Below, piece by piece: positions 24,797 through 35,475 of a stretch of DNA of 64,000 nucleotides (position 1 is the stretch's first letter; each line of letters starts with the position of its first letter). The stretch comes from Cyanoderma ruficeps. Its lineage: Eukaryota; Chordata; Aves; Passeriformes; Timaliidae. The stretch covers positions 32,183,039 through 32,247,038 of the forward strand of contig VZDJ01007747.1 of NCBI GenBank assembly GCA_008694505.1. The letters are read 5' to 3'. The translations under genes and the position numbers were made by a program. The notes under the pieces were generated by a model. The model made no database searches. It saw nothing but the letters and a program-made list of their open reading frames with translations, and was not told where the DNA came from.

Positions 24797-25078
24797 TCAG
24801 CCAGACCATGGCACCAGCACGGCAAAAGCCACGCAGAGCAGCAGCCTGGACATCCTGCAGCTCAGCAGCCTGGACATCCTGCAGCTCAGCAGCCTGGCCT
24901 TCCTGCAGTTCAGCCTGCAGACACACCAGCACAGCCCCAGCCCACGGCAAGGGACAGAGGTACCCAGGAATCCCGTCTGACCCTGCTCTTCCCTGGCTGC
25001 TTTGAGGCTTGCAGCGCTGATGTGCAGAGAGCTGATGATGAAAAAGGAGAGCAGAAGAAGCTTAATCCACAGAGGCAT
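24797..25078 (-). CDS. Unrecognised 93-codon ORF with signal-peptide-like start (weak candidate)
   Basis: The minus-strand ATG (25078-25076) has A at -3. The predicted peptide opens MPLWIKLLLLSFFIISSLHI, a short charged start followed by a hydrophobic core and small residues (ISAAS) that would suit signal peptidase. A Cys-rich stretch follows (SVPCRGLGLCWCVCRLNC). The C-terminal third is formed by three copies of a 24-base tandem repeat that reads as an 8-residue repeat. The same DNA is also open in two plus-strand frames, which lowers the weight of the ORF. I do not recognise a family. A chance ORF over a GC-rich minisatellite is the main alternative. Confidence 0.15.
   Translation of the reverse strand: MPLWIKLLLLSFFIISSLHISAASLKAAREEQGQTGFLGTSVPCRGLGLCWCVCRLNCRKARLLSCRMSRLLSCRMSRLLLCVAFAVLVPWSG
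24840..24911. repeat. 24-bp minisatellite, three copies
   Basis: Units lie at 24840-24863, 24864-24887 and 24888-24911. The first two are identical (AGCAGCCTGGACATCCTGCA plus GCTC) and the third has a few substitutions. The unit length is a multiple of three, which keeps frames open on both strands across the array. Confidence 0.9.
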
Positions 25079-28026
25079 TTTGAGGAGAACGGCATGTTTC
25101 CATTGTTCTTCTTGCAGCTGAGATCACAGGCTTCTCTTAATGAAAGTAGCTGCTGGCTATATTCTTAATGGCAACACTATGATGACACAAAGAGGAAAAA
25201 AAAAGATAATTTCTATTTTTAGGCAAACATTTGAATCTGGAACTAAAAACACAAAATTCCCCTCACTGGAATGATTTATTTTATTTGATAATGTTAGACA
25301 GCAGAGCTTTTTTGTATGCTGTTTCTGAGCATTTCTCATGCTATCTTCTATGTACTTCCTTAAAAGGTCAATTCCCTTTGAAATTTTAGCTATTATATGT
25401 GTTGCATTTTGGATAATTACATGATTTCTACAAACTTCTTGTTTAGCTTGATCTTAAATTTAACTTTATTTCAATGCAATTGGTCTTTTTCCTTGACACA
25501 GAATATTTTCTGCTTTTAAGCACCTGCAGCTGGTTGCACATAGGTCTTTGAAAACAGAGTAAATAGGTCATTCTATTTCTCTGCCTCAAGGAATAATCAA
25601 CCATACCTAGGTCATTCCTGGCAGATATTTGTCCAACTTGTGCAAAACAGTTCTAGCAACTGAAGTTTCACAATTTCCATATCTATTCCAACGCTTAAAT
25701 ACCTTCTCAAAATTGCAATTCTTATGAGATTATTAAGAATTAAACCATGCCACCACATCTTGCACTGAAGTCCTTTAAATTAATGTGAAATGACATCTTA
25801 GTGTAAAAATGAACAACTGTGCCTAGCAGTTTGTTCATGATGGGTGCCCTCCCACTCACACAAGAGATAAAGAATGATCCCTAACCTCCCAGCTCTGCAA
25901 GCAATTGCAAATTCCTTCTCTTCATTTCCCTTTTCCTAATTCTATGAGCAGGCATTTCATCTCTGAATTACCTGCACGTCTTTCAAGGTTCTTCAGGAGG
26001 AGATGTTCTTTACTGAGGAGATGTTGGATGTTTATGCAGGAGCAATCTGGTGCTATGATTAAAATTATACAGTAAGCATCTAGATAGTGTATCATGAACA
26101 CAGGTCTTCCAATTTTATGTACTTGCTCTTTGAATCATGTTCTCTAGCTGAACTATTATTTGAGACCTTGGTAATAATCTTGTGTCTTTGGGCCCCACCC
26201 AGCTATTTCATGCAATACAGAACCTTTACAAGGGGGATAGCTTTCCACTGACTGACTTTGACTGCTTTTCCATCTCCCACATGCTCACCCTATCCTGCCT
26301 CCTTGCAGGACTGAACTCTGGCTCTGAGCTCCCAGAGAAGAGCTGTCTCCTCACCACACACTGCCATGCCTTGTTGAGCAACACCTTGATCCTTTCACAG
26401 TGCCGGTAATGAATACTAACAAAGCATAACTAAATTCAAAATAATGACGGTATATCATCAAAAGCTGGTTCAGTAATATTAGTAGCAAACAGTTGTGGGT
26501 ATTTCAAGTAAATAGCCAATCTTGTAAATTAGGCTGCTCTACAGGAAATATATTGCATTTCTTTAGAGATTCACAAAACAATGTTTTCATTTAAGAACTC
26601 TCCATAATATATATGTTTTTGAGGAAATTTCAAGGTAGACATCTAAAATTTTTACTGTTGGGTTTTTGGTTTTGGTTTTTTGTTTTTTTTTCACAATAAG
26701 GGCAGTAGCTGACATGGTCCCTTCATTCACCCTCCTGCCAGCTACTTTATTAGCTGTTTTAGCTGTCGCAGGGCAGGACAAACAAGCCACCAGAGAGACC
26801 AGTTGAAAAGCAGGTTAAGCAGCTGAATGAAAGAGGGCTGGAGGAACAGGGGAGCATAAAGCAAATACCTTTAAAAAAATTAAATATTTTGCTCCACTTT
26901 TCTTTAAAGTAAAAAATGCTATGGGATTTACTGAGGCACCTGTTCTTTCTCCTGAAGTGCAGAACTCTGATTTTCTGAAAAGCTGGAGACTGCTCAAATC
27001 ACCTGCACTCATAACCTGAACAAAGACTGACCCATCTTAGGAATATTTTTCTCTGTAAATTTTAACAACCAAGCTTGAATAGGCATATTTATTATTGTGC
27101 AGGCACAAAGTAATTGGAAAGAAGAAGAAAATTAAGAGATGTTTTCCTGCCTCCATTACTGCTGGTTGCTAGGTCCCCCTCTTCACCCCCTGCAAGACAG
27201 TGGTGGATTTGCAGCTGTCCCATGTCTCCAGCCAAGGCTGCTTGGGGTCGCATATTTCCCAAGGTCATATTTCCCTTGGGCACCCCCGGAACCTCTGCAA
27301 CACTGCACACCTAAAATCCCTGCGGTTTTTATCTGCAGAGCACAGTGGAAAATCCAAAGGGACTTCTGCTGCAGTGCAGAAAGGATCCAATCCTTTATGG
27401 GGTACATCAAACCCAGTGTCCAAAGTGCTTGTGAACCTCACTGTACAAAGAGAAGCTTTAGAAAAAGCAGATTCAGCTCCTTAAAAGACGAGCCCTGGTG
27501 GGATTCTCCTGAATCTGGGAGGCAGTAAGACACCTCCTGTCCCAGCAGAGCAGCTCAGAAGCAGATTACCCTGCTCTGCATGCACGCAGCTGAGCACAAC
27601 TCCAACATATGTTCTTTGCTTTTTTGGCTGAAGTTACTGTTGTCTTTCCTTTCCTCTTTCTCTCCTCCCAACTCTCTCTCGCTCTAACTCTCACAGGAGC
27701 AATAAATGCCAGCAGTAAATATTCTCAGCCTTACAAGGATTTCAGTAAATTAAGGTTCACATCCAAGCTTTGGGCAACTTCCTGTGTTCTAAATGGGATC
27801 CAAATGAAGGTTTTCCATACCCTATACAGTGTAATAATAATAAAAAACATATCTAAATCATTAAAATGAGTGACAGCATTCCCTATACTAGTTCTGGGCT
27901 CCATAAATAATGTATAAAACCAATCTGCATTATATTAGCAAAAGATAAAAATTAGAAAAGGGTAAGAATAAAACCGTTTCATTTTCCGTGACACAAAGAA
28001 CATCATCCCCGCTCCTGAGCTGCGAG
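25079..28026. other. Intergenic DNA, no gene seen
   Basis: Mostly AT-rich unique sequence, with a T-rich stretch near 26660-26692. The block 27130-27560 is richer in G and C and open in several overlapping frames, but no frame stands out and no domain is recognised. An ORF at 27609-27869 has a hydrophobic N-terminus only because the DNA is T-rich. Confidence 0.5.
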
Positions 28027-28039
28027 CTCCATCTTGTGG
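28027..28039 (-). promoter_or_regulatory. Imperfect CTCF-type motif
   Basis: On the minus strand the sequence reads CCACAAGATGGAG. This matches the CTCF core CCACNAGRTGGCAG except for one base (A for C) at an informative position. Orientation is opposite to the motifs at 37968 and 61785. It is a motif match only. Confidence 0.3.
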
Positions 28040-28304
28040 GGCCTTGTGGAGGTGCAGTGCTTTTCTTACCGCAAATATTCTTTAAATTATCAGGCATTTA
28101 ATAAATCATTATGATAACACAAGCTTTTTATTGAAATATAACAGCAAATCAAAGGAGGTAAAGCAAACTAGCACAACCGCCCCCTCTTGCAGCCTCACGA
28201 CCTGACATGTCTTTGCTGCATCCCACCTTTTCTCCTAAACTCTCTTGTTACAAATGGGCCAGTCATTTGTTCTCATCACTTGTGGTTATAGCCCGAATGA
28301 ATGT

Positions 28305-28790
28305 AGGCTGTCATCCGCCGTGTCCCCACTCGTGAGCCGAGCGCTGCCCACGGTGCCCACGGTGCCTGCCACGGCAGCGCATGGGGGCCGTGCCTCCACT
28401 GCCCTGCTCTCCCCGCTCGCCCCGCTCCCCCTGCTCGCCCTGCTCCCCCTGCCGCTGGCATGATGCCCATGGAGGCCGGGATGGGTTTCCACGGACCACA
28501 CGGGCTTTGGGCCAAGGGCTTCATGGAGGTACCTGGCCCAAGCCCTGCTTCTGGTCCTACCCTAGGGATTTTCCCACCAGTGTGAGCCTTGTAATAGCGC
28601 TTTGGTTCAGCCCAGCTTTGCAGGGCTCAGGGCTTCCCGGAGGGCTCCCTGGGGACTGAACACAGCTTGACCTGCCCTGGGGTGGCAGAGGGCAGCTGGA
28701 GCCCTCGCTGTGCCGGCCAGGACAAGGGCGCTGCTCAGCCTCCCCCGCCCACACCTGGCAGATCTCGCGGGCAGGAATCCCCCCAAAAAT
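28305..28790. promoter_or_regulatory. Isolated GC-rich island with many CpG (orphan island candidate)
   Basis: About 480 bases are strongly GC-rich, with by rough count more than 25 CpG, inside AT-rich intergenic DNA. It includes an imperfect C-rich repeat (about 28398-28452, units like CCCCGCTCGC/CCCTGCTCGC) and a short duplication CCCACGGTG near 28347-28363. Many frames are open simply because the DNA is GC-rich; none is convincing. It could be an orphan CpG island (enhancer or lncRNA promoter) or a GC-rich minisatellite remnant. Confidence 0.35.
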
Positions 28791-30376
28791 GTTTGCAATT
28801 CCTATTTCATTTATGCAACATTTGGAATGTACTTCCAGGATGCAAGACTACTTATCTGGTTAGCTTTATTGCCTAATTTCATCCCATTATGCCTTGATAT
28901 ATACCCTTTGATGCCAGGAGATCCTATAGGGCGGCACAATCTCTTCGAGCCACTCTTCAAGTATTTGTGAATACACCCCTCATTCTCTTACCAAGAAACG
29001 TGAGATAAAACATTAAAAACCTAAGCTTTTCTAGTGATTGCCTTTTTCTTTTCTTTTTGTTAACACACTCTACAGAATTGGAGAGGCTTTAAATTTAACC
29101 ATTATTTTCTGGGCCATTTTATTAACCAACAAAAAGTGCTTTGTTACAGGCAATGGTGAATAGAAATGCAGACTTTACAAAGCAATACACTCCTAAGCAT
29201 TACCAAATGCAGCAACCTCTGTTCTGCCAGTCTTGTAATTAACAGAAATTTGGACACAGCCTTGGCTTTTAAAAATTGCCAGAGCTCAGAGCTCAGAGGA
29301 GGCCTAAGGAAAAGGGAGGACACAGATATTTCATCAAAAATGGGCAAAGTCTCCCTGGAGGGCAGACCACAACAGAAATGACATGCAGAGTAAGCATATT
29401 AATGAAGTGTATGGGTTTCCACAGCTGTTGTGCCACCAGAGGTATGCACAGGTAAGGAGCCACTTCCCTCCACCCACTGCTGAGACTGGAGCCAGATGTT
29501 TTTGGACTCAAGACACATCCTTTGTATGCAAGGAGTGGGAGCTGGGGGCTGAGCAGGGGGCTCTCTCTGAAGGCCCAGGTGTTTCTAAATTGTAGCTCTA
29601 GCTGACTGTCCCAGCTCTTGGGGATCTGGAAAAGAACAAAATGCAAATCTGGTCCCCCTCATTTTTCCTGCCAAAGCAACTATGTAGTTTGGCCATACTG
29701 GGCAGTTACACTAGGCCTCAGAAGTCCAAATTTCATATCAAACTCATGGGACAAGTGGAAACCTACAGAGAGATGTAGGACAATAGGCTGGAGGACCATG
29801 CCATTTCCTTCTCAGCTGAGGCAGGAGCTCACCTTGACAGTACTGGAAGGTAGAAGAGTGCTGATCCTGCTCTTGAGCACAGCAAAGCACAGACTTTCAA
29901 GCAAGGTGGTGAGCTGGAGGTCTGAGATCAACAATGCCTTTTGTGATAGAGGAGGAAAAAGCAAGACATGAAAACCAGAGGAAAGAGAGGCAAAAATTAA
30001 GGAGCTTACAAATTTAGCCTTGTATATATTAGATAGAATATAATGTTGGTGCTCTGTAACATTTATACTCAAAGCAGGGGGAAGTACTGTTAGGTGGATT
30101 GCTGCAGTTCAATGGCCATCAGCTGTTCATAAATCAAGTTCCCAGACAGACTGCAAACTGCCCTGCTGCCATGACAAAGACACAGTGATTAATGCTTCTG
30201 TTATGGATTAGGGAGGCACTCAGGTAGTATTACAAACAATACTAAGATATCACCGTTTTTTTTGCTTCTCAGTTGAAGGCCAAGCAAAATTCGGTCAATA
30301 TTGCTCAGAATCAAACTGTTAGGGAAGTGCCATATGTTTCATAACGTACACACTTGCCTTTACTTGCAAATAGGTG

Positions 30377-30457
30377 GGGTTTTTGCTTTTTGTTTGGTGG
30401 TTTTGATTTTTTTTTTGGTTTGTGATTTTTGTTTGGTAGGGTTGTTTTTTTTTTGTA
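30377..30457. repeat. T/G-rich low-complexity tract
   Basis: Runs of T broken by GG or GGTT. No element body is recognised. Confidence 0.7.
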
Positions 30458-32036
30458 AATTCAATAATTATTATGCAGTAAATTTATCAGTATTTTCTTG
30501 CACTTATTTCCCTATTTGTGTTATTTACGTTTCTGTACAAGCTGTATTTTAGCATATATATGTATATATAATTCCATTCCCTTTGCTGAGGCAGTTTTTC
30601 AGTCTCTCTAGTATGGCATCAATCCAGTAGCTACAAATCATCTAGTCTTTTCAGCCTGGAGAAGAAAGGAATGGCTAGAAAACCTCCAGATTCTTCAGGG
30701 AGGATGAGCAAAAAAGAGTCTGAAGACTTCTAGCAGAAAGAGTCATCATGCCTCAGTTTGCACAGACACTGATCCTCCACTGCCAAGAGGATCAGGAGAG
30801 GGCTGGGATGTGGTGGATACAGCACACATGGCTGTCCTGCATTGTCCCTCCCCTCCAGACCATAAGGCTCTTTCGTCTCATATGCTTTTTGTCCACAAAC
30901 TTCTGCTGATAAGCTCTGATTAGCCCAGCTTTTGGAAAGGAATAAATACAAGCTTGTAGCTGGACTGTTTTCCCACATTAAACATATTCTGATAAACCTC
31001 AAGAAGCTATAAGGTCTGTAAGAACCCCTCTTCTCCAATGCCTTTTTATGTTCCCTGCTATTTTTCTCTGCCTTTGTGCAAAGACTCAGAGGATTCCACA
31101 AAGGTATTTCCCAATGTCATTAACTGACCATGTTGGGGGGAAAATAAATAACACATACTGATAAAGCTAATATCTGGGTCTGGATTTCCAGATCTTAAAA
31201 TGTACCTGTGCCTTTGGTTTTCTTGCACAGCTGATCTGCAGCAGGTCTGTTGCTATCCATTGCATCTGCCTAGTGCCCATGATTGTGGGATTCCAGCGTT
31301 TTTAGCTGCAGGCACTGTCTGATAGATGGCACTATTCTAATCTAAATTGAAATAAATTTGTGTGAATCACTGTAAGGAAAAAAAACCTAACTCTAAATCT
31401 AAAAATGTAGTCTTCTATGGTTTTCTTTGTTGATGAAAAAATAAGCGAAGTGAAATGAACTAACATTCAAATACATCCATCCCTACATTCATAGAAAAAG
31501 TCATTTGCTGCTATTTTAGCAAAATGCTCACAGAACTCATAAAACATATTTCCTCAGTTTCTTGTTGTTATAGGGCAATTGGCCCATGTCTATCAAAAAA
31601 CTTGGAGAAACATAATGTTCTTATGAATGTTCTTTATATCTTTTTAATATTCTTTATGATAAAAGCACAATGTTAGTCGACTGTTCACTTAGGTTTTTTT
31701 GGCTTCACAAAAAAGGTAGCTGCTGTATTTTGAATACCCACCATGTTTCCAGTGTATTGCTGTGGGCACATCTCACTGTTTGCCTGCTTAATTCTGTCAG
31801 TAGGTATCTTATGGAGGGTACAGACTGCTGCAAATGATTCCAAATACTTTGAAATGTATTCACCCCTTTCTTTTTGTCTTTTTTTTAATTAAAAAGGCAA
31901 GAACACTTGTCTTCCAGATCTTTTACTGACTTAAATAGTTCAGCTTTTATGAAGCACAGAGGTTTCATATGAAAAGCTCATCAAAGTCATTCATATTCTA
32001 TATTTATTTGCATCAATCAATCCTCAATTAGCCTTT

Positions 32037-32051
32037 TATATATATATATAA
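32037..32051. repeat. TA dinucleotide repeat
   Basis: About seven TA units in AT-rich intergenic DNA. Confidence 0.75.
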
Positions 32052-33499
32052 TAATTTCTTCTTCATATTCCTATATTATCCATTTCTTCCTTGTACAATT
32101 GATTACATTTTTAGTTTGACTTTACCAGGGAAAATCAAGACCATTACACGGGGTCAAAATTAAAAATAACATTATTGATGCTGTTCTTTCCCTTGGTAAA
32201 ATATTAGAAGAAATATTTTATTCACATTAATCTTTCTTAGCATACATTTGCTGGTTCAGTAGGTTTCAGTGATTTTCTTTTTGATTTTAAATAAAGCTTT
32301 TCAGTACAAATATTTCTTTCGGTCTATTCAAATCTTTTAACATGATAAACAGGCATTGAAATTTGAATGAATCACTAAATAGGTAAACAGTTCTTTATTC
32401 CACAAAAATTACAGAAAGTGTTTTGACAAGTATTTTCATTTTCATATACAGTTATAGCTCTTTCAGATACTCAAGGAAAGTGTTTACACTAAATGCTTTG
32501 CAGTTAAGTCAGGAAAGGCTCTTTCTTAGATATGAATCTCATTTCAGAAAGTGTTTCATTTGGGAATAACTCTACCATCTAACATTAGTTCATCAGAGAG
32601 GTCTGATCTTAAGTAACTTCAGAGCCTGAGAAGACAAAACACTCAGGCCTTACACTTACTGTGGGTACACAAAAGTCTTCCTCAGACTTCTCATATGACC
32701 TCAACATACCTGGAGCTCCAGGATGTAGAAATGTACCTTAAATCCTGATGTGGGGGCCTTAAACTGTAATTCCTTCCTTGGAGATCCCGGCAGTTAATGG
32801 TTCTGTTCTGTTTTCTATACACAGAAATGGTCACTACACATTTGCTGTTTGGGTACTGCTATTACAGAGTGGCTCATCCCTGCGGGGCTCAGAGCTCTGT
32901 GCTTCTGGCACCCAGCCTTAAATGGACACTCAACTTTCCAAGAAGGATGCTTTGCTAGGCATAGCAAAGTCTAAATAGGAGTAGGAAGGAGGTTGAGTCT
33001 ATTGTCACTGTTCTTCACGCTAACTAGCTTACTAGTAGTTTGTTGCAAGAAGAATATGCAGTAAATCAAAGTGGTTCCTAATAAAAGTGAGCAATAACAT
33101 TTCTCAGTTGGTTTTTCGCAGGGGAAGAAGAGCTTCCCTTTGGCAGTGTCTTTTCCTGAATAAGATGATGCTCTACTGGCTGGTGCCTCATCAGCTTTTG
33201 TCTTTTTAATTTTCCTTTGGCAAAGACAGGTCCTTGGCTCTATTAATACCAATGGGAGAGGTGTGGATTATAGAATTTCTTTCTTCTCAAGAGGAGGAAC
33301 TTCTCATATGGTTTAAAACTGCAAGTGTGAAAACCTGTCAAGTTTTACCACCTCCATGCTTTAATTATTGCAACTCAAAGTCTGGTGATATCTTACATCA
33401 AGAAATAAAGACATTGACAAAGCCTCAGCTATTTATGGTAATGGTCAATGACTGATCAATAAATACAAAAAACACTTCCCTGTGATGTAAAACAACAGC

Positions 33500-33830
33500 C
33501 CAGAGGAGACCAATAGTTTAGTGACACTAAACTGCAGTTTTCCTCATTAGAGCTCTTGGTAAGGTGTGCCCTGTGATTAATGACAGATCGTTTATACAGC
33601 ATTACCAGCAGGCAAATAATTCTAATTACCAATAACATTAAATCCTGATCACTATGCAAATAATTTACACAATGTAATGGAATATCTGGTCATTATAGGG
33701 CAAACAATTCACAATGTTAACTGAGGTTAGTCAGTCATCGCAGAGTAAATAACATTAGAAATTAAACAAAGCCAAGCTAATATCAGGTTTTATCCAGTTA
33801 ATAAGCAGTGAATATATCCCTAGCAAAACA
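33500..33830. promoter_or_regulatory. Candidate developmental enhancer with HOX/PBX/MEIS and POU sites
   Basis: Non-repetitive stretch packed with recognisable sites. TGATTAAT at 33574-33582 overlaps TGACAG at 33581-33586, a PBX-HOX plus MEIS type composite. TAATTA lies at 33623-33628, and a perfect octamer ATGCAAAT at 33654-33661. Further ATTA/TAAT cores follow to about 33800. There is no open frame of note and no transposon signature. The site mix is what is usually seen in vertebrate conserved non-coding elements; conservation itself is not testable here. Likely targets would be TAPT1 or LDB2, by position only. Confidence 0.35.
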
Positions 33831-33863
33831 CATCAGACCATGTAAAAACACATCAGACCATGT
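33825..33863. repeat. 20-bp tandem duplication
   Basis: The 19 bases AAAACACATCAGACCATGT occur at 33825-33843 and again, unchanged, at 33845-33863. The identity of the copies points to a recent local duplication. Confidence 0.9.
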
Positions 33864-35360
33864 TACTTTGCTGTCTAATGCAATACAAATTGGAGATAAC
33901 ATAAAAACATCTTATCTAGCAGGATGTTCCTGGCTATCTGGCGGTGTGTAAACAAGGGGGTGGAGGGATTCACAGTGAAGCTTACTGATTTTTATTGCTT
34001 CATAGATTATATTTTCCTGTCTTTGATGCTCTGTCTTTGATCCTGTCTTCAGATGCAGGCCACAGGATCCTTACACTGTGGAGGATAAAGCACCATGGCA
34101 GTCAAAACCAGCCCAGATGAGGCCGTTCTGTGTTCACACACTTGAAACATAGCTGTGGAAGTAGCATTATATTAAATCTGGCATTAATCTAAATCTGTTA
34201 ACAGTTATTTATAATCATGGAATCAGATCATGTCCTCATCCAGGCATACAGAATTCCAGGAATATGGTGGGAAGGAAGACAGCACAATATGCAGGAGGTA
34301 ATATATTTGGAGGAAAAAAAGGCAAAGGCAGCCCAGAGAAAGCTGGATTATCACAATTCTGACAATATGCAAGAATTGAGTTACATACTTTACTAAGGAG
34401 ACTAGAGTGGAGAGAGGTAAAAGAAATGGTTGAGTTTTAGTTTTTCATTTCCCTACTGAGAGGAAAGGATAAGAGACAGACATTGCCACTTAAAATAATG
34501 CCTGAAACCTAACAGCTGTACTTGTGAGCTTCAATAGAGAAGATTTTTTACTAAATATATATTAAGTTTGTTTGCTTTTTCTCATTTTGTTTCGTCTTCT
34601 GAAACAATGAAGCTGAAAAGTTACTTGGGTTACAACACTGGACACTCAGGTACTCTAGGTAATCTTAGAGGCATTAAAGAATTTTTCACAAGGGACAAGT
34701 GTCATGATGTTGGAGGACATTTAGACATCAGTAGTGAATTCTAGTTGAAAATTCCATCCATGGTAATCAAATGAGAGACAAACCCTTGATTTGGCCTCTA
34801 TCCTTATTTGGGCATTGCTCTTGTGACTAGTTTTTGTTTTCCCAGTGTCTCAGGTTAGGACAGACATTCTCTGCAAGATCCCACACACCTGTTCAACCAT
34901 TCTACCCCAGTTGTTTGCACAGCCAGCACTGTTCTGAAGGCTCTGCTCCTAGAAGGGATCTTGAGTAGATTTGCTAAAATGCTTCTGGCATCCTTCACCC
35001 TGCTAGTCCTAACCAGTTTCATTAGCTGTTTAGATTAACCCAGTTGTGGTTGTCTGAAGCAGAGCAGCAAATGCTGAAAAGATTGCTCCAGAGGTCAGTA
35101 CCCTCTAGTGTAAGCAAGTAGCCATACATCTGGGGGAGAGAGACAGTATTTCCAACAGGCGTAGCTGAGTCAATGTCCACCCTGATCTTGGCTGGCTGTG
35201 ATGAATAACTGTACAGTAACTGAGCATATTGAAAGCAGGTTAAAAAAACCTGGGTCCCTCAAAGGGATGGGAAATGTGGGGCATAACCTTGAGGTTTGGC
35301 ATGTTTGAGGACCTATAAAAAAAGCTTAATTTTCCTACATGCTGCCTGCTTTCTGCTGTT

Positions 35361-35475
35361 ACAGAGTTAGAGAATATGCTGAGTTGGAAGGGAGCCATCA
35401 GGATCATCGACTCCAACTCCTGGCCTTGTGCAGGACACCCCAAGAATCATCATGTGCCTGAAAGCTCATCTTGTC
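35361..35475 (-). mobile_element. CR1 LINE 3' end, minus orientation
   Basis: Read on the plus strand, the segment has the antisense CR1 3' signature: GAGTTGGAAGGGAGCCATCA, then a GGATCATCGACTCCAACTCC block, then a CAGGACACCCCAAGAATCAT block and a GTGCCTGAAAGC block. These follow in the order seen in bird CR1 3' UTRs. The tail is degraded (about 35365-35377). It is strongly 5'-truncated, as is usual for CR1. Confidence 0.85.

Larger units (their letters stand above)
28800..33490. other. Intergenic DNA, no gene seen
   Basis: Unique AT-rich sequence with a T/G-rich low-complexity tract (30377-30457), short TA repeats (30553-30571 and 32037-32050) and no recognised gene. A phrase near 30648-30663 (TTCAGCCTGGAGAAGAAAGG) resembles a CR1 3' region but is too short to call. 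Confidence 0.55.

Noticed and set aside
30640..30700. CR1-like phrase (TTCAGCCTGGAGAAGAAAGG)
   Set aside because: The match is confined to about 20 bases with no supporting flank, too little for a call.
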